From Bacteroidota bacterium (GTDB taxonomy: Bacteria > Bacteroidota > Bacteroidia > Flavobacteriales_F > PHOS-HE28): a stretch of DNA of 7,664 nt. Positions 1-6,649 of the stretch are shown one piece after another. The translations under genes were made by a program, and so were the position numbers. Location: positions 1 to 7,664 of the forward strand of contig JAEYWT010000305.1 in the NCBI GenBank assembly GCA_023428865.1. Reading direction: 5' to 3'. Within the stretch, counting starts at the first letter, position 1. Each line of letters begins with the position of its first letter. A model generated the notes under the pieces. It saw only the letters and a program-made list of their open reading frames with translations, was not told the DNA's origin and ran no database searches.

Positions 1-219
1 GGTTTCCACGACCTGTTGGAAGACCACGGCGTGAAGGACCCCTTCCTGCACCGGTTCAACTACGAGAACTACGGCGGGCTGCCCGTACTGGGTGTGAATG
101 GCAACGTGATCATCGGTCACGGCATCAGCAACGATGTCGCCATCAAGAGCATGGTCTTCGCCGCCCGCGAGGTGGTGTTGAGCAAGTTGAACGACCGCAT
201 CCGCGAAGCGCTCACCTGA
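1..219 (+). CDS. plsX: Phosphate acyltransferase PlsX, C-terminal end (partial)
   Basis: This is the last 72 codons of a gene whose start lies before the window; frame 1 is open from the first base and stops at TGA 217-219. The piece carries the typical PlsX tail: a glycine-rich stretch reading YGGLPVLGVNGNVIIGHG, followed by SN and an alanine-containing helix. In the family this is a highly conserved block near the end of a roughly 310-350 residue protein. PlsX makes acyl-phosphate from acyl-ACP and inorganic phosphate; PlsY then transfers the acyl group to glycerol-3-phosphate to begin phospholipid synthesis. The enzyme is soluble and loosely membrane-associated. The following fabH, accB and accC support the call, since plsX-fabH neighbours are common in bacteria. 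The apparent TTG start at position 16 is internal and not real. Confidence 0.93.
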   Translation, partial: GFHDLLEDHGVKDPFLHRFNYENYGGLPVLGVNGNVIIGHGISNDVAIKSMVFAAREVVLSKLNDRIREALT

Positions 220-252
220 GCCGCTCCTATCCCACCGGAATTGATACCAGAA

Positions 253-294
253 GGCTCATTCCTCTCTCCTTCGGAAAGAGGCTAGGGGTGAGGC
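253..294. repeat. Structured intergenic element between plsX and fabH
   Basis: The 166-base plsX-fabH gap contains two nested or competing foldings. The inner one is a hairpin at 261-281: CCTCTCTCC pairs with GGAAAGAGG across a TTC loop, with one C-A mismatch. The outer one pairs CTCATTCCT (255-263) with AGGGGTGAG (284-292), nine pairs including two G-U. The tail GGCTAGGGGTGAGGC resembles short dispersed intergenic elements that I recall from Bacteroidota genomes, but only one copy is in the window, so repeat status is inference. There is no T-tract after the hairpin, so a classical intrinsic terminator is unlikely. It could instead be a dispersed repeat, an mRNA processing or stability structure, or a weak attenuator between plsX and fabH. 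Confidence 0.4.
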
Positions 295-385
295 GCATTC
301 CTCTTCTTCCGCGATCAATACCTTGGTCCCGCCAAACCGGTGAGCGGATCGGACCAGACCGCCCTCACCCAGAACCTGCGAACCC

Positions 386-1378
386 ATGAAAATGCGTGCT
401 GCCATCACCGCCGTGAACGGTTACGTCCCGGATTTCAAGCTGAGCAACCAGGTGTTGGAGACCATGGTGGACACCAACGATGCGTGGATCACCGAGCGCA
501 CCGGCATTAAGGAACGCCGCATCCTCAAAGGCAAGGACCAGGGGCTTAGTGTGATGGCGATCGAAGCGGTGAACGGTCTGCTGAAGAAGCGCGGCATCGG
601 AGCCGACGAGATCGACCTGATGATAGTGGCCAGCGTAACACCCGACCGCATCTTCCCCGCCACGGCCAACATCATCTGCGACGCCATCGGTGCCAAGAAC
701 GCCTGGGGCTTCGACCTCGGCGCGGCGTGCAGCGGATTCCTCTATGCCCTCACCACGGGCAGCCAGTTCATCGAGAGTGGCAAACACAAGAAAGTGGTGG
801 TGGTGGGTGGCGACAAGATGAGCGCCATCATCGACTATGAAGACCGCGCCACCTGCATCATCTTCGGCGACGGATGCGGCGCGGTGCTGTTGGAACCGAA
901 CGAAGAAGGCTATGGGGTGATGGACAGCATCCTGCGCAGCGATGGTAGCGGCTGCCAATACCTGCACCAAAAAGCCGGTGGCAGCATGCGCCCGCCTGTG
1001 GAGCGCACAGTTGAAGCCCGCCAACACTACGTGTACCAGGAAGGCAAGGCCGTATTCAAGTTCGCGGTGACCAACATGGCCGATGTAAGCGCAGAGATCA
1101 TGGAGCGCAACGGCCTTACCGCCGATGACGTTGCCTGGCTGGTGCCGCACCAAGCGAACAAACGCATCATCGACGCCACGGCCAACCGCATGGGCTTGGA
1201 CGATAGCAAGGTGATGGTGAACATCGAGAAGTTCGGCAACACCACCAGCGGCACCCTACCCTTGTGCCTATGGGAGTGGGAGAACCGCTTGAAGAAGGGC
1301 GATAACATCATCCTGAGCGCCTTTGGAGGCGGCTTCACCTGGGGTGCCATCTGGCTGAAGTGGGCCTATGGCAACTGA
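386..1378 (+). CDS. fabH: Beta-ketoacyl-ACP synthase III (KAS III)
   Basis: FabH condenses acetyl-CoA (or a branched or other short acyl-CoA primer) with malonyl-ACP, the first elongation step of type II fatty-acid synthesis in the cytosol. The 330-residue protein has the usual family length and a thiolase fold. The catalytic triad is visible: Cys115 in GAACSGF, His255 in VPHQANKR and Asn285 in FGNTTSGT. The nucleophile-region motif DLGAACSG, the GDGCGAVLL stretch near 161-169 and the C-terminal SAFGGGFTWGA motif are all present. I chose ATG 386; ATG 392 is an alternative two codons in, and neither has a clear Shine-Dalgarno. The gene sits between plsX and accB. Primer preference cannot be read reliably; Bacteroidota often make iso/anteiso acids, so a branched primer is possible. 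The product could be one of several FabH paralogues in the genome. Confidence 0.97.
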   Translation: MKMRAAITAVNGYVPDFKLSNQVLETMVDTNDAWITERTGIKERRILKGKDQGLSVMAIEAVNGLLKKRGIGADEIDLMIVASVTPDRIFPATANIICDAIGAKNAWGFDLGAACSGFLYALTTGSQFIESGKHKKVVVVGGDKMSAIIDYEDRATCIIFGDGCGAVLLEPNEEGYGVMDSILRSDGSGCQYLHQKAGGSMRPPVERTVEARQHYVYQEGKAVFKFAVTNMADVSAEIMERNGLTADDVAWLVPHQANKRIIDATANRMGLDDSKVMVNIEKFGNTTSGTLPLCLWEWENRLKKGDNIILSAFGGGFTWGAIWLKWAYGN

Positions 1379-1402
1379 TCCTCAACCCCTTACCCCAAGT
1401 CC

Positions 1403-1432
1403 TTGGCAACTTCACTGACTATCCTACCTTCG
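1403..1432 (+). promoter_or_regulatory. Candidate Bacteroidota-type promoter for accB
   Basis: In the gap between fabH and accB, TTG at 1403-1405 is followed by a 19-base spacer and then TACCTTCG at 1425-1432. This matches the Bacteroidota layout (TTG near -33, TAnnTTTG near -7, spacing about 17-23) with one mismatch in the -7 box. Transcription would begin around 1437-1440, giving a leader of about 35 bases before ATG 1474. It would let accB-accC be expressed separately from plsX-fabH. The motif is short, so chance occurrence is possible. Confidence 0.35.
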
Positions 1433-1446
1433 CTCCTCTTCCAACC

Positions 1447-1459
1447 TGCGCTTAGCGCA
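1447..1459 (+). promoter_or_regulatory. Small perfect hairpin in the accB leader
   Basis: TGCGC-TTA-GCGCA forms a perfect 5-base-pair stem with a 3-base loop, ending three bases before the purine-rich AGAAGGAG sequence. Its position could influence ribosome access to accB. It has no T-tract, so it is not an intrinsic terminator. Stems this short arise often by chance. Confidence 0.3.
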
Positions 1460-1461
1460 AC

Positions 1462-1469
1462 AGAAGGAG
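1462..1469 (+). promoter_or_regulatory. Shine-Dalgarno-like AGAAGGAG upstream of accB
   Basis: A purine-rich AGAAGGAG sits four bases before ATG 1474 and one base before GTG 1471. It is the best Shine-Dalgarno-like match seen at any gene start in this window. It favours ATG 1474 over the downstream ATG 1501, although the spacing is short and Bacteroidota depend little on this signal. Confidence 0.45.
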
Positions 1470-1473
1470 CGTG

Positions 1474-1986
1474 ATGACGGCCAACAAAGAGCAAGCCCCG
1501 ATGAACCTGAACCAGATCCAGGACCTGATCAAATTCGTCGCCAAGAGCGGCGTAAGCGAAGTGGAGATCGAGCAGAAGGATTTCAAGATCACCATCAAGA
1601 CTCCCGCTGGCAAGAAGGAAGTCCAGGTGATCGCTGCACCGGCACCCGTAGCCGCTGCACCGTTGCCTGCGGCAGCACCAGCCCCGGCAGCAGCTCCGGC
1701 CCCGGCAGCACCAGCAGCAGCTCCCGCACCAACGGCAGACTCCAAGTACATCACCATCAAAGCGCCGATGATCGGCACCTTCTACCGTGCCGCAGGGCCT
1801 GGCAAGCCGGTGTTCGTGAACGTGGGCGATGAGGTGAAGCCCGGCAAGGCCATCTGCATCATCGAAGCCATGAAGCTCTTCAACGAGATCGAGAGCGATG
1901 TGGCTGGTAAGATCGTAAAGGTGTTGGTGGACGATGCCAAGCCGGTGGAGTACGATCAGCCCTTGTTCCTCGTCGATCCATCCTGA
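1474..1986 (+). CDS. accB: Acetyl-CoA carboxylase biotin carboxyl carrier protein (BCCP)
   Basis: AccB carries the biotin that shuttles CO2 from biotin carboxylase (AccC) to the carboxyltransferase (AccA/AccD), forming malonyl-CoA from acetyl-CoA. Numbering from ATG 1501, residues 1-40 are the N-terminal helix and strand region, 45-79 an Ala/Pro-rich flexible linker, and 83-161 the biotinyl domain. The biotinylated lysine is Lys125 in EAMK (codon 1873-1875). A thumb-like insertion after PMIGTFYR (about 97-103) marks it as a true acetyl-CoA carboxylase carrier rather than a lipoyl or pyruvate-carboxylase domain. The start is uncertain: GTG 1471 and ATG 1474 lie behind AGAAGGAG, while ATG 1501 (161 aa) fits the usual family N terminus, which begins close to the MNLNQIQ sequence. 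It needs BirA for biotinylation. It is followed nine bases later by accC, its partner in one complex. Confidence 0.96.
   Translation: MTANKEQAPMNLNQIQDLIKFVAKSGVSEVEIEQKDFKITIKTPAGKKEVQVIAAPAPVAAAPLPAAAPAPAAAPAPAAPAAAPAPTADSKYITIKAPMIGTFYRAAGPGKPVFVNVGDEVKPGKAICIIEAMKLFNEIESDVAGKIVKVLVDDAKPVEYDQPLFLVDPS
1675..1710 (+). repeat. 18-base tandem duplication encoding APAPAA in the AccB linker
   Basis: Two adjacent 18-base units (1675-1692 and 1693-1710) differ at only two positions and each encodes Ala-Pro-Ala-Pro-Ala-Ala. They lie within the Ala/Pro-rich linker between the N-terminal region and the biotinyl domain. The in-frame unit length means copy-number change alters only linker length, which the family tolerates well. 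Confidence 0.7.
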
Positions 1987-1995
1987 TCCACGCCC

Positions 1996-3342
1996 ATGTT
2001 CAAGAAGATCCTGATCGCCAATCGCGGCGAGATCGCCCTGCGCGTGATCCGTACCTGTCGCGAGATGGGCATCAAAACGGTGGCCGTGTACAGCACCGCC
2101 GACAAGGAAAGCCTGCATGTACGCTTCGCCGATGAGGCCGTGTGCATAGGTCCGGCGCCGAGCAAGGAGAGCTACCTGAACATGGTGCGCATCATCGCGG
2201 CTGCGGAGATCACCAATGCGGATGCGATCCACCCCGGCTATGGTTTCTTGAGCGAGAACGCCAAGTTCAGCAAGCTCTGCCAGCAGCACGGCATTAAATT
2301 CATCGGTGCCACGCCCGAGCAGATCGAGGCCATGGGCGACAAGGCCACCGCGAAAGCCACGATGATCGCGGCGGGTGTACCGGTGGTGCCAGGCACCGAA
2401 GGCTTGGTCACCGATATCGTCCTGGCGAAGAAAGAAGCCAAGCGCATCGGCTACCCGGTGATCCTGAAAGCCACGGCTGGTGGCGGTGGCAAGGGCATGC
2501 GTCTGGTCTGGAAGGAAGAAGAATTCCAAGAAGCCTTCGAGAAAGCCAGCCAGGAAGCGGGTGCGGCCTTCGGCAACCCGGGCATGTACATGGAGAAGTA
2601 CATCCTGGAGCCACGCCACATCGAGATCCAGATCGCAGGCGACCAGTATGGCACCTTCTGCCACATGAGCGAGCGCGACTGTTCCATCCAGCGCCGTCAC
2701 CAGAAGTTGGTGGAAGAAACGCCTTCGCCCTTCATGACGAAAGCGCTGCGCAAGAAGATGGGCGAAGCGGCGATCAAAGCCGCTGCCAGCGTGAACTACG
2801 AAGGTGTGGGTACTGTGGAGTTCCTAGTGGACAAGGACCGCAACTTCTACTTCATGGAGATGAACACGCGGATCCAGGTGGAGCACACGATCACCGAAGA
2901 GGTCATCGACTATGACCTGATCCGCGAGCAGATCAAGATCGCAGCGGGCATACCCATCAGCGGCCTCAACTACGAGCCCACGCGCCACAGCATCCAATGC
3001 CGGATCAACGCGGAGGATCCGTTCAACGGCTTCAGGCCCAACCCTGGCAAGATCACCAGTTATCACAGCCCGGGTGGCCATGGTGTACGCGTGGATACAC
3101 ACGTATACGCTGGCTACACAATTCCGCCGAACTACGACAGCATGATCGGCAAATTGATCGTGAGCGCACAGACGCGGGAGGAAGCCATTACGAAGATGGA
3201 GCGCGCCCTGAGCGAATACGTGATCGAAGGTATCCACACCACGATCCCCTTCCACCTGCAGTTGATGCAGAACGAGCAGTTCCGTGCGGGCAACTTCACC
3301 ACGAAGTTCCTGGAGGATCTGGAGATCAAGAAGCCAGCGTAA
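1996..3342 (+). CDS. accC: Acetyl-CoA carboxylase, biotin carboxylase subunit
   Basis: AccC uses ATP and bicarbonate to carboxylate the biotin on AccB, the first half-reaction of acetyl-CoA carboxylase. At 448 residues it matches the stand-alone bacterial subunit (E. coli 449), so it is not a fused acyl-CoA or pyruvate carboxylase. The order is an N-terminal Rossmann-like domain (FKKILIANRGEIALRVIR at residues 2-19), an ATP-grasp domain and a C-terminal barrel. Visible active-site elements are Lys116, Lys158, the glycine-rich loop AGGGGKGM (161-168), the KLVEE segment at 237-241, Glu275, Glu288, Asn290 and the TRIQVEHT motif (291-298) with Arg292, Gln294 and Glu296. No key residue is missing. 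The gene begins nine bases after accB and is surely co-transcribed with it. The next gene starts 12 bases after it, so read-through into that gene is expected. Confidence 0.98.
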   Translation: MFKKILIANRGEIALRVIRTCREMGIKTVAVYSTADKESLHVRFADEAVCIGPAPSKESYLNMVRIIAAAEITNADAIHPGYGFLSENAKFSKLCQQHGIKFIGATPEQIEAMGDKATAKATMIAAGVPVVPGTEGLVTDIVLAKKEAKRIGYPVILKATAGGGGKGMRLVWKEEEFQEAFEKASQEAGAAFGNPGMYMEKYILEPRHIEIQIAGDQYGTFCHMSERDCSIQRRHQKLVEETPSPFMTKALRKKMGEAAIKAAASVNYEGVGTVEFLVDKDRNFYFMEMNTRIQVEHTITEEVIDYDLIREQIKIAAGIPISGLNYEPTRHSIQCRINAEDPFNGFRPNPGKITSYHSPGGHGVRVDTHVYAGYTIPPNYDSMIGKLIVSAQTREEAITKMERALSEYVIEGIHTTIPFHLQLMQNEQFRAGNFTTKFLEDLEIKKPA

Positions 3343-3354
3343 GCGACCAGGGCC

Positions 3355-5142
3355 ATGAACGGCCGCCTGTCACGCTACGCGCTCATCGCTCTTGTCGCGG
3401 CCACCATCGCGGTGCGCTGTTCCTTTCCACAGCGCCAAGTGCTCACGTGGGATGTCTTCGGGTACTACCTCTACCTGCCTGCGGTCTTCATACACCATGA
3501 CCCGGCACTGAAGGATCGCGCCTGGCTGGAAGAAGCGACCACCGCGTACCCACCCTCCACCACATTGTACCAATTGGTGGAGGGGCCTGATGGTGCCCGT
3601 GTGATCAAATACAGTTCGGGCATGGCGGTGCTGTACGCGCCGTTCTTCTTCGCTGCACACCTGTTAGCCGGACCACTCGGTCATCCAGCGGATGGTTTCT
3701 CTCCACCTTATCAGGATGCCATAGCGGTGGGCTGTCTGGTCTTCGCATTGCTTGGGCTCGTGCTCTACCGCAAGGCGCTCCTGCACTTCTTCGACGACCG
3801 ATGGACCGCCATGTTATTGTTGCTCATCGGTTTCGGCACGAACTGGTTCCAGCTTACCGCATGGGATGGCACCTTGCTCACGCATAGTGCACTCTTCACC
3901 CTATACGCTTGGCTTGTGCTCGCCACCATCCGTTGGCACCAGAGGCCAACCTTGAGCCAAGCCATACAGCTCGGTGCGGCACTTGGGCTCATCACCTTGA
4001 TCCGCCCATCGGAACTGGTGGCTGCACTGACCCCGCTCTTATGGGGACTTCGCACGGCAGCGGATCGGCGCATGAAGTGGGTCGGTATCACCACGCATCC
4101 GCACCACGTGCTCGGTATGGCGGTGGTTTTCGCACTCGCTGTTTCGCCCCAAGTGCTGTACTGGAAAGTGACCACAGGTCAATGGCTTTTCTACTCGTAC
4201 GTGAATCCCGGAGAAGGCTTCGACTTCGCCTCGCCACATCTGCGCCCCTATCTGATCAGTTTCCGCAAGGGTTGGTTCGTGTACACCCCGCTCATGATGC
4301 TCGCGGTCGCTGGTATCGCCACCTTGTGGAAGCGCATTCCCCAAGCCTTTTGGGCCGTGACCGTATTCCTGCTCGTTGACCTTTGGGTCGTTTCCAGTTG
4401 GAGCTGTTGGTGGTATGCCGGTGGCAGCTTCAGCGCACGCAGCATGGTTCCTGCGTATGTCCTGCTCGCACTGCCATTGGGAACACTTATGCAATGGGCG
4501 TGGCTCCAACGATGGGCTCGAATTCCGTTGGTGGTCGCTTGCAGTGCCTTCGTTGCGCTCAACCTCTTCCAGACCTGGCAGTGGACAGCCGGCATCATCA
4601 GTAAGGAGCGCATGACCAAGGCCTATTACAAAGCCGTGTTCGGGCGTACGCACGTTCCTGCGGAAGCAGAGGATCTTCTGCTGGTAAGCCGTTCGTTGGG
4701 CGATGAAGAAACGCTGACCCGTGAGGATCGGTACACCAAGCGGGAGCTCATGCGGATGACCTTCGATGACCTTCCTGATGGTGTGCTATCCCTGAACGCT
4801 GATACCTTGTGGTCACCGGCCTACGAGAACACCTTCGAGGGTTTGACCGACGAAGACCACGCGTGGATAAGAGCTTCGGCACGTTTCTGGGTAGGTGACA
4901 GCATTGCAAGACCACCCTCCACGGTGATCCATTTCGAACACGATGGCGGGCTGTACAAATACCTGGCGCGCGATTGGGACATACCGCCGGGCGCACGGAA
5001 CACCTGGGTCGTGTTCAGTGTGGATTACATCACCCCCGAAGTGCGCAGCAGGCAGGATAAAATGACGGCCTACATCTGGAACCAACATGGCGCGGCCGTT
5101 CGTGTGGCCGACTTCGTAGTGGAAGCCTTCGAGCCGAAGTGA
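3355..5142 (+). CDS. Polytopic GT-C-like membrane glycosyltransferase with C-terminal soluble domain
   Basis: This 595-residue protein has about 10-12 hydrophobic segments, starting with residues 8-22 and ending near 407, followed by about 185 mostly soluble residues. It resembles a family of GT-C-type proteins common in Bacteroidota that usually go unnamed. Supporting marks are an Asp in the first outer loop after the first membrane helix (Asp33 in TWDVFGYYLYLPA), KYSSGMAVLYAPFF (85-98), WDGTLLTHSALF (170-181, His177) and WWYAGGSFSARSMVP (352-366). GT-C enzymes take sugars from polyprenyl-phosphate carriers and act on the periplasmic face; the donor and acceptor here are unknown. The tail (about 466-595) has alternating strand-like segments and ends VADFVVEAFEPK, like the last strand of jelly-roll carbohydrate-binding modules; this is inference. 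The gene starts 12 bases after accC, so it is probably in that operon, though functionally unrelated. Catalysis is unproven. Confidence 0.75.
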   Translation: MNGRLSRYALIALVAATIAVRCSFPQRQVLTWDVFGYYLYLPAVFIHHDPALKDRAWLEEATTAYPPSTTLYQLVEGPDGARVIKYSSGMAVLYAPFFFAAHLLAGPLGHPADGFSPPYQDAIAVGCLVFALLGLVLYRKALLHFFDDRWTAMLLLLIGFGTNWFQLTAWDGTLLTHSALFTLYAWLVLATIRWHQRPTLSQAIQLGAALGLITLIRPSELVAALTPLLWGLRTAADRRMKWVGITTHPHHVLGMAVVFALAVSPQVLYWKVTTGQWLFYSYVNPGEGFDFASPHLRPYLISFRKGWFVYTPLMMLAVAGIATLWKRIPQAFWAVTVFLLVDLWVVSSWSCWWYAGGSFSARSMVPAYVLLALPLGTLMQWAWLQRWARIPLVVACSAFVALNLFQTWQWTAGIISKERMTKAYYKAVFGRTHVPAEAEDLLLVSRSLGDEETLTREDRYTKRELMRMTFDDLPDGVLSLNADTLWSPAYENTFEGLTDEDHAWIRASARFWVGDSIARPPSTVIHFEHDGGLYKYLARDWDIPPGARNTWVVFSVDYITPEVRSRQDKMTAYIWNQHGAAVRVADFVVEAFEPK

Positions 5143-5145
5143 TCA
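5140..5145. other. Abutting stop codons of convergent genes (TGATCA)
   Basis: The + strand gene ends with TGA at 5140-5142 and the - strand gene ends with TGA read from 5145 to 5143. The two stops form the palindrome TGATCA with no intergenic base. No bidirectional terminator can lie between the genes; any termination signal must be inside the opposing coding sequence. Confidence 0.9.
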
Positions 5146-6594
5146 GGGTGTGATGTGCGTTGCGGAAAGCACGCCGTTGTCCATCGCGAACACGACACCG
5201 CGTGGTAGACCACGCTCTTTAAGGATCGCGATCGCAGCGTCCGGATCGGCCACCCCGAGCACATTCCTACGGGCATACCAGCTCACTTGCGGCTCGGTGG
5301 AAATGCCATGCCCGAAGACCACTTCATCGGGCGCTGCATGGGAGGCGATGAACGTACCGATGGTGCGCTCCTGTTCGTAACGACCGTTATCGTGACCTGG
5401 CAATGGATTGGTGCGATAGAAATAGAGGACACAAACAACACAGGTCAAGGTCAACGCGGCCCGGCTCCACACGGGCCGTAGGGTTGTCAGCGCCCAGCCT
5501 GCAAGTCCACACAACAAAGGCGCGGCTTTCAGCGCTGCGAAGTCATGCTCGGCGTATTGCAGCAAGACCAGGTGATCGAGCACAACGGGAAGACCGGTAA
5601 GGAGCACGAAAAGACCCAGCTTTTCAGGAAACGTGGGCATATTCCCCTTTCCTACCCTGTCGCGCATCAACAACACGATCAGCAGGAGGATCACCGGCAG
5701 GAAACCGATCCGGTAGTTCACCAACACTTGCTTCAGGGTCGGCCACAGGTCAACACCTACAGAACCGCGCACGGCGAAGCGCGTGGCGAAATGCTGCAAC
5801 AGCGCAGCCGCATCGATCACCTGTAGAAAGCGCCAAGCCGTAAGACCAAAGGCAGCTAGAAGAGCAAGTCCCGTGAGCAGGGTCAAAGCCATCAACCTGG
5901 GTCTTGCGGCATGCCACCAGCGGAACGCAGCGACCACCACACCAGCCAGGGCAGCGAAAACACCCAACCAGCTCATGTACACTGTAAGGAAAAGTGTTGC
6001 GGTATAGCCTACCCAGATCTTGCGTGAAACAGAGCCATCGTTCTGGAATAGCCGTATGGCAAAGACCAAGTGGAACATCCACGGAACCTGCACGAACATG
6101 TCGCTCATGTAGGCATTGCCATGGAACCATAAAGTGACTGGAAGAAAAAGGTAGAGCACCGCACCGAAAAGTGCTCCCCCTTCATCCAGTACGACCCGAA
6201 GCACAACGAAGAACGCCCATGCCGTTACCAGGTGGAAGAACATGTTCATCCACTGTAGTCCGGCAACGTTGGGCGCGGTGTTGGTCAAGGAGAACAAGGC
6301 ATAGGGCATATCGTAGGCCAATGGCGGATGCGAGAAGTAATAGAGTCCGACCGCCCGTTCGTTACGGTCGTAGTGTGCAGATGGAAAGAGCGCCTCTCCA
6401 TCGCGGATGAAGCCGCCCGATGGTAGGCCACGGTGCGTGAAAAAACCGTCTTCCCACCAATTCGTGAGCGCGATCAAAGTGAACGCGGTGCAATACTCGT
6501 GATGCGCGGATAGCGGCCGGTCGATCAACGGCCAACGCACGGCCACGCTCAGCGCAAAGGCCGTAAGCAAGGTGAACAGGACCGAGCGGGACAT
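5143..6594 (-). CDS. GT39/ArnT-like polytopic membrane glycosyltransferase
   Basis: This 483-residue protein has about 12 hydrophobic segments (first at residues 3-22, last about 378-393) and a soluble C-terminal tail of about 90 residues. The layout matches the GT-C superfamily, close to the GT39/ArnT branch. The first outer loop has RPLSAHHEY (27-34), where Glu33 (or the two His) sits where the family places its acidic residue. The sequence FSHPPLAYDMPY (87-98) matches the HPPL motif typical of the branch, and NAYMSDMF (160-167) supplies a further conserved-looking Asp165. The tail EQERTIGTFIASHAAPDEVVFG (about 407-428, key residues T411 and D423) looks like the small periplasmic domain that follows the membrane part in such enzymes. 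It would move a sugar from a polyprenyl-phosphate carrier to a lipid, glycan or protein; substrates are unknown. It ends directly against the upstream GT-C gene and is divergent from the third one. Confidence 0.78.
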   Translation of the reverse strand: MSRSVLFTLLTAFALSVAVRWPLIDRPLSAHHEYCTAFTLIALTNWWEDGFFTHRGLPSGGFIRDGEALFPSAHYDRNERAVGLYYFSHPPLAYDMPYALFSLTNTAPNVAGLQWMNMFFHLVTAWAFFVVLRVVLDEGGALFGAVLYLFLPVTLWFHGNAYMSDMFVQVPWMFHLVFAIRLFQNDGSVSRKIWVGYTATLFLTVYMSWLGVFAALAGVVVAAFRWWHAARPRLMALTLLTGLALLAAFGLTAWRFLQVIDAAALLQHFATRFAVRGSVGVDLWPTLKQVLVNYRIGFLPVILLLIVLLMRDRVGKGNMPTFPEKLGLFVLLTGLPVVLDHLVLLQYAEHDFAALKAAPLLCGLAGWALTTLRPVWSRAALTLTCVVCVLYFYRTNPLPGHDNGRYEQERTIGTFIASHAAPDEVVFGHGISTEPQVSWYARRNVLGVADPDAAIAILKERGLPRGVVFAMDNGVLSATHITP

Positions 6595-6598
6595 GCAG

Positions 6599-6606
6599 CG
6601 AACTTA
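6599..6606 (-). promoter_or_regulatory. Possible -7 box for the - strand GT-C gene
   Basis: Read on the - strand the sequence is TAAGTTCG, seven of eight to the Bacteroidota -7 consensus TAnnTTTG. It ends four bases before the ATG at 6594. If used, the transcript would start at or very near the start codon. No clear TTG is seen 17-23 bases upstream, which weakens the call. Confidence 0.28.
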
Positions 6607-6636
6607 CACCGGCACAGCGTCGTGGGCTGACTCGCC

Positions 6637-6644
6637 TAGCTTTG
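6637..6644 (+). promoter_or_regulatory. Possible -7 box for the + strand TMTC-like gene
   Basis: TAGCTTTG is an exact match to the Bacteroidota -7 consensus TAnnTTTG and ends five bases before the ATG at 6650. The expected transcription start therefore falls at about the start codon, suggesting a leaderless message. There is no clear -33 TTG at the usual distance upstream. The 55-base divergent spacer (6595-6649) holds nothing else I recognise. Confidence 0.4.
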
Positions 6645-6649
6645 AGCGC

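Noticed and set aside
319..326. TACCTTGG as a -7 box for fabH
   Set aside because: It matches seven of eight positions of TAnnTTTG, but there is no TTG 17-23 bases upstream and it lies about 60 bases from the start; support is too weak to list.
365..1153. 262-codon open frame on the - strand opposite fabH
   Set aside because: It mirrors fabH codon composition and has no recognisable domain, while fabH on the + strand is complete with its catalytic triad.
1395..1406. CCAAGTCCTTGG inverted repeat after fabH as a terminator
   Set aside because: With a workable loop only four pairs remain and there is no T-tract; it more likely contributes the TTG of a promoter or is chance.
1630..1740. Repetitive GC-rich stretch in accB as a CRISPR or mobile repeat
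   Set aside because: It is an in-frame Ala/Pro linker typical of biotin carrier proteins, with only a short tandem duplication.
1390..2700. 436-codon open frame on the - strand opposite accB and accC
   Set aside because: It is a GC-rich shadow frame; the + strand encodes full-length AccB and AccC with intact active sites, and the antisense protein is a low-complexity mix rich in His, Asp, Leu and Arg with no recognisable domain.
2997..3500. 167-codon + strand frame overlapping the end of accC and the start of the next gene
   Set aside because: It lies out of frame across two well-supported genes and its translation looks like frame-shifted AccC rather than a real protein.
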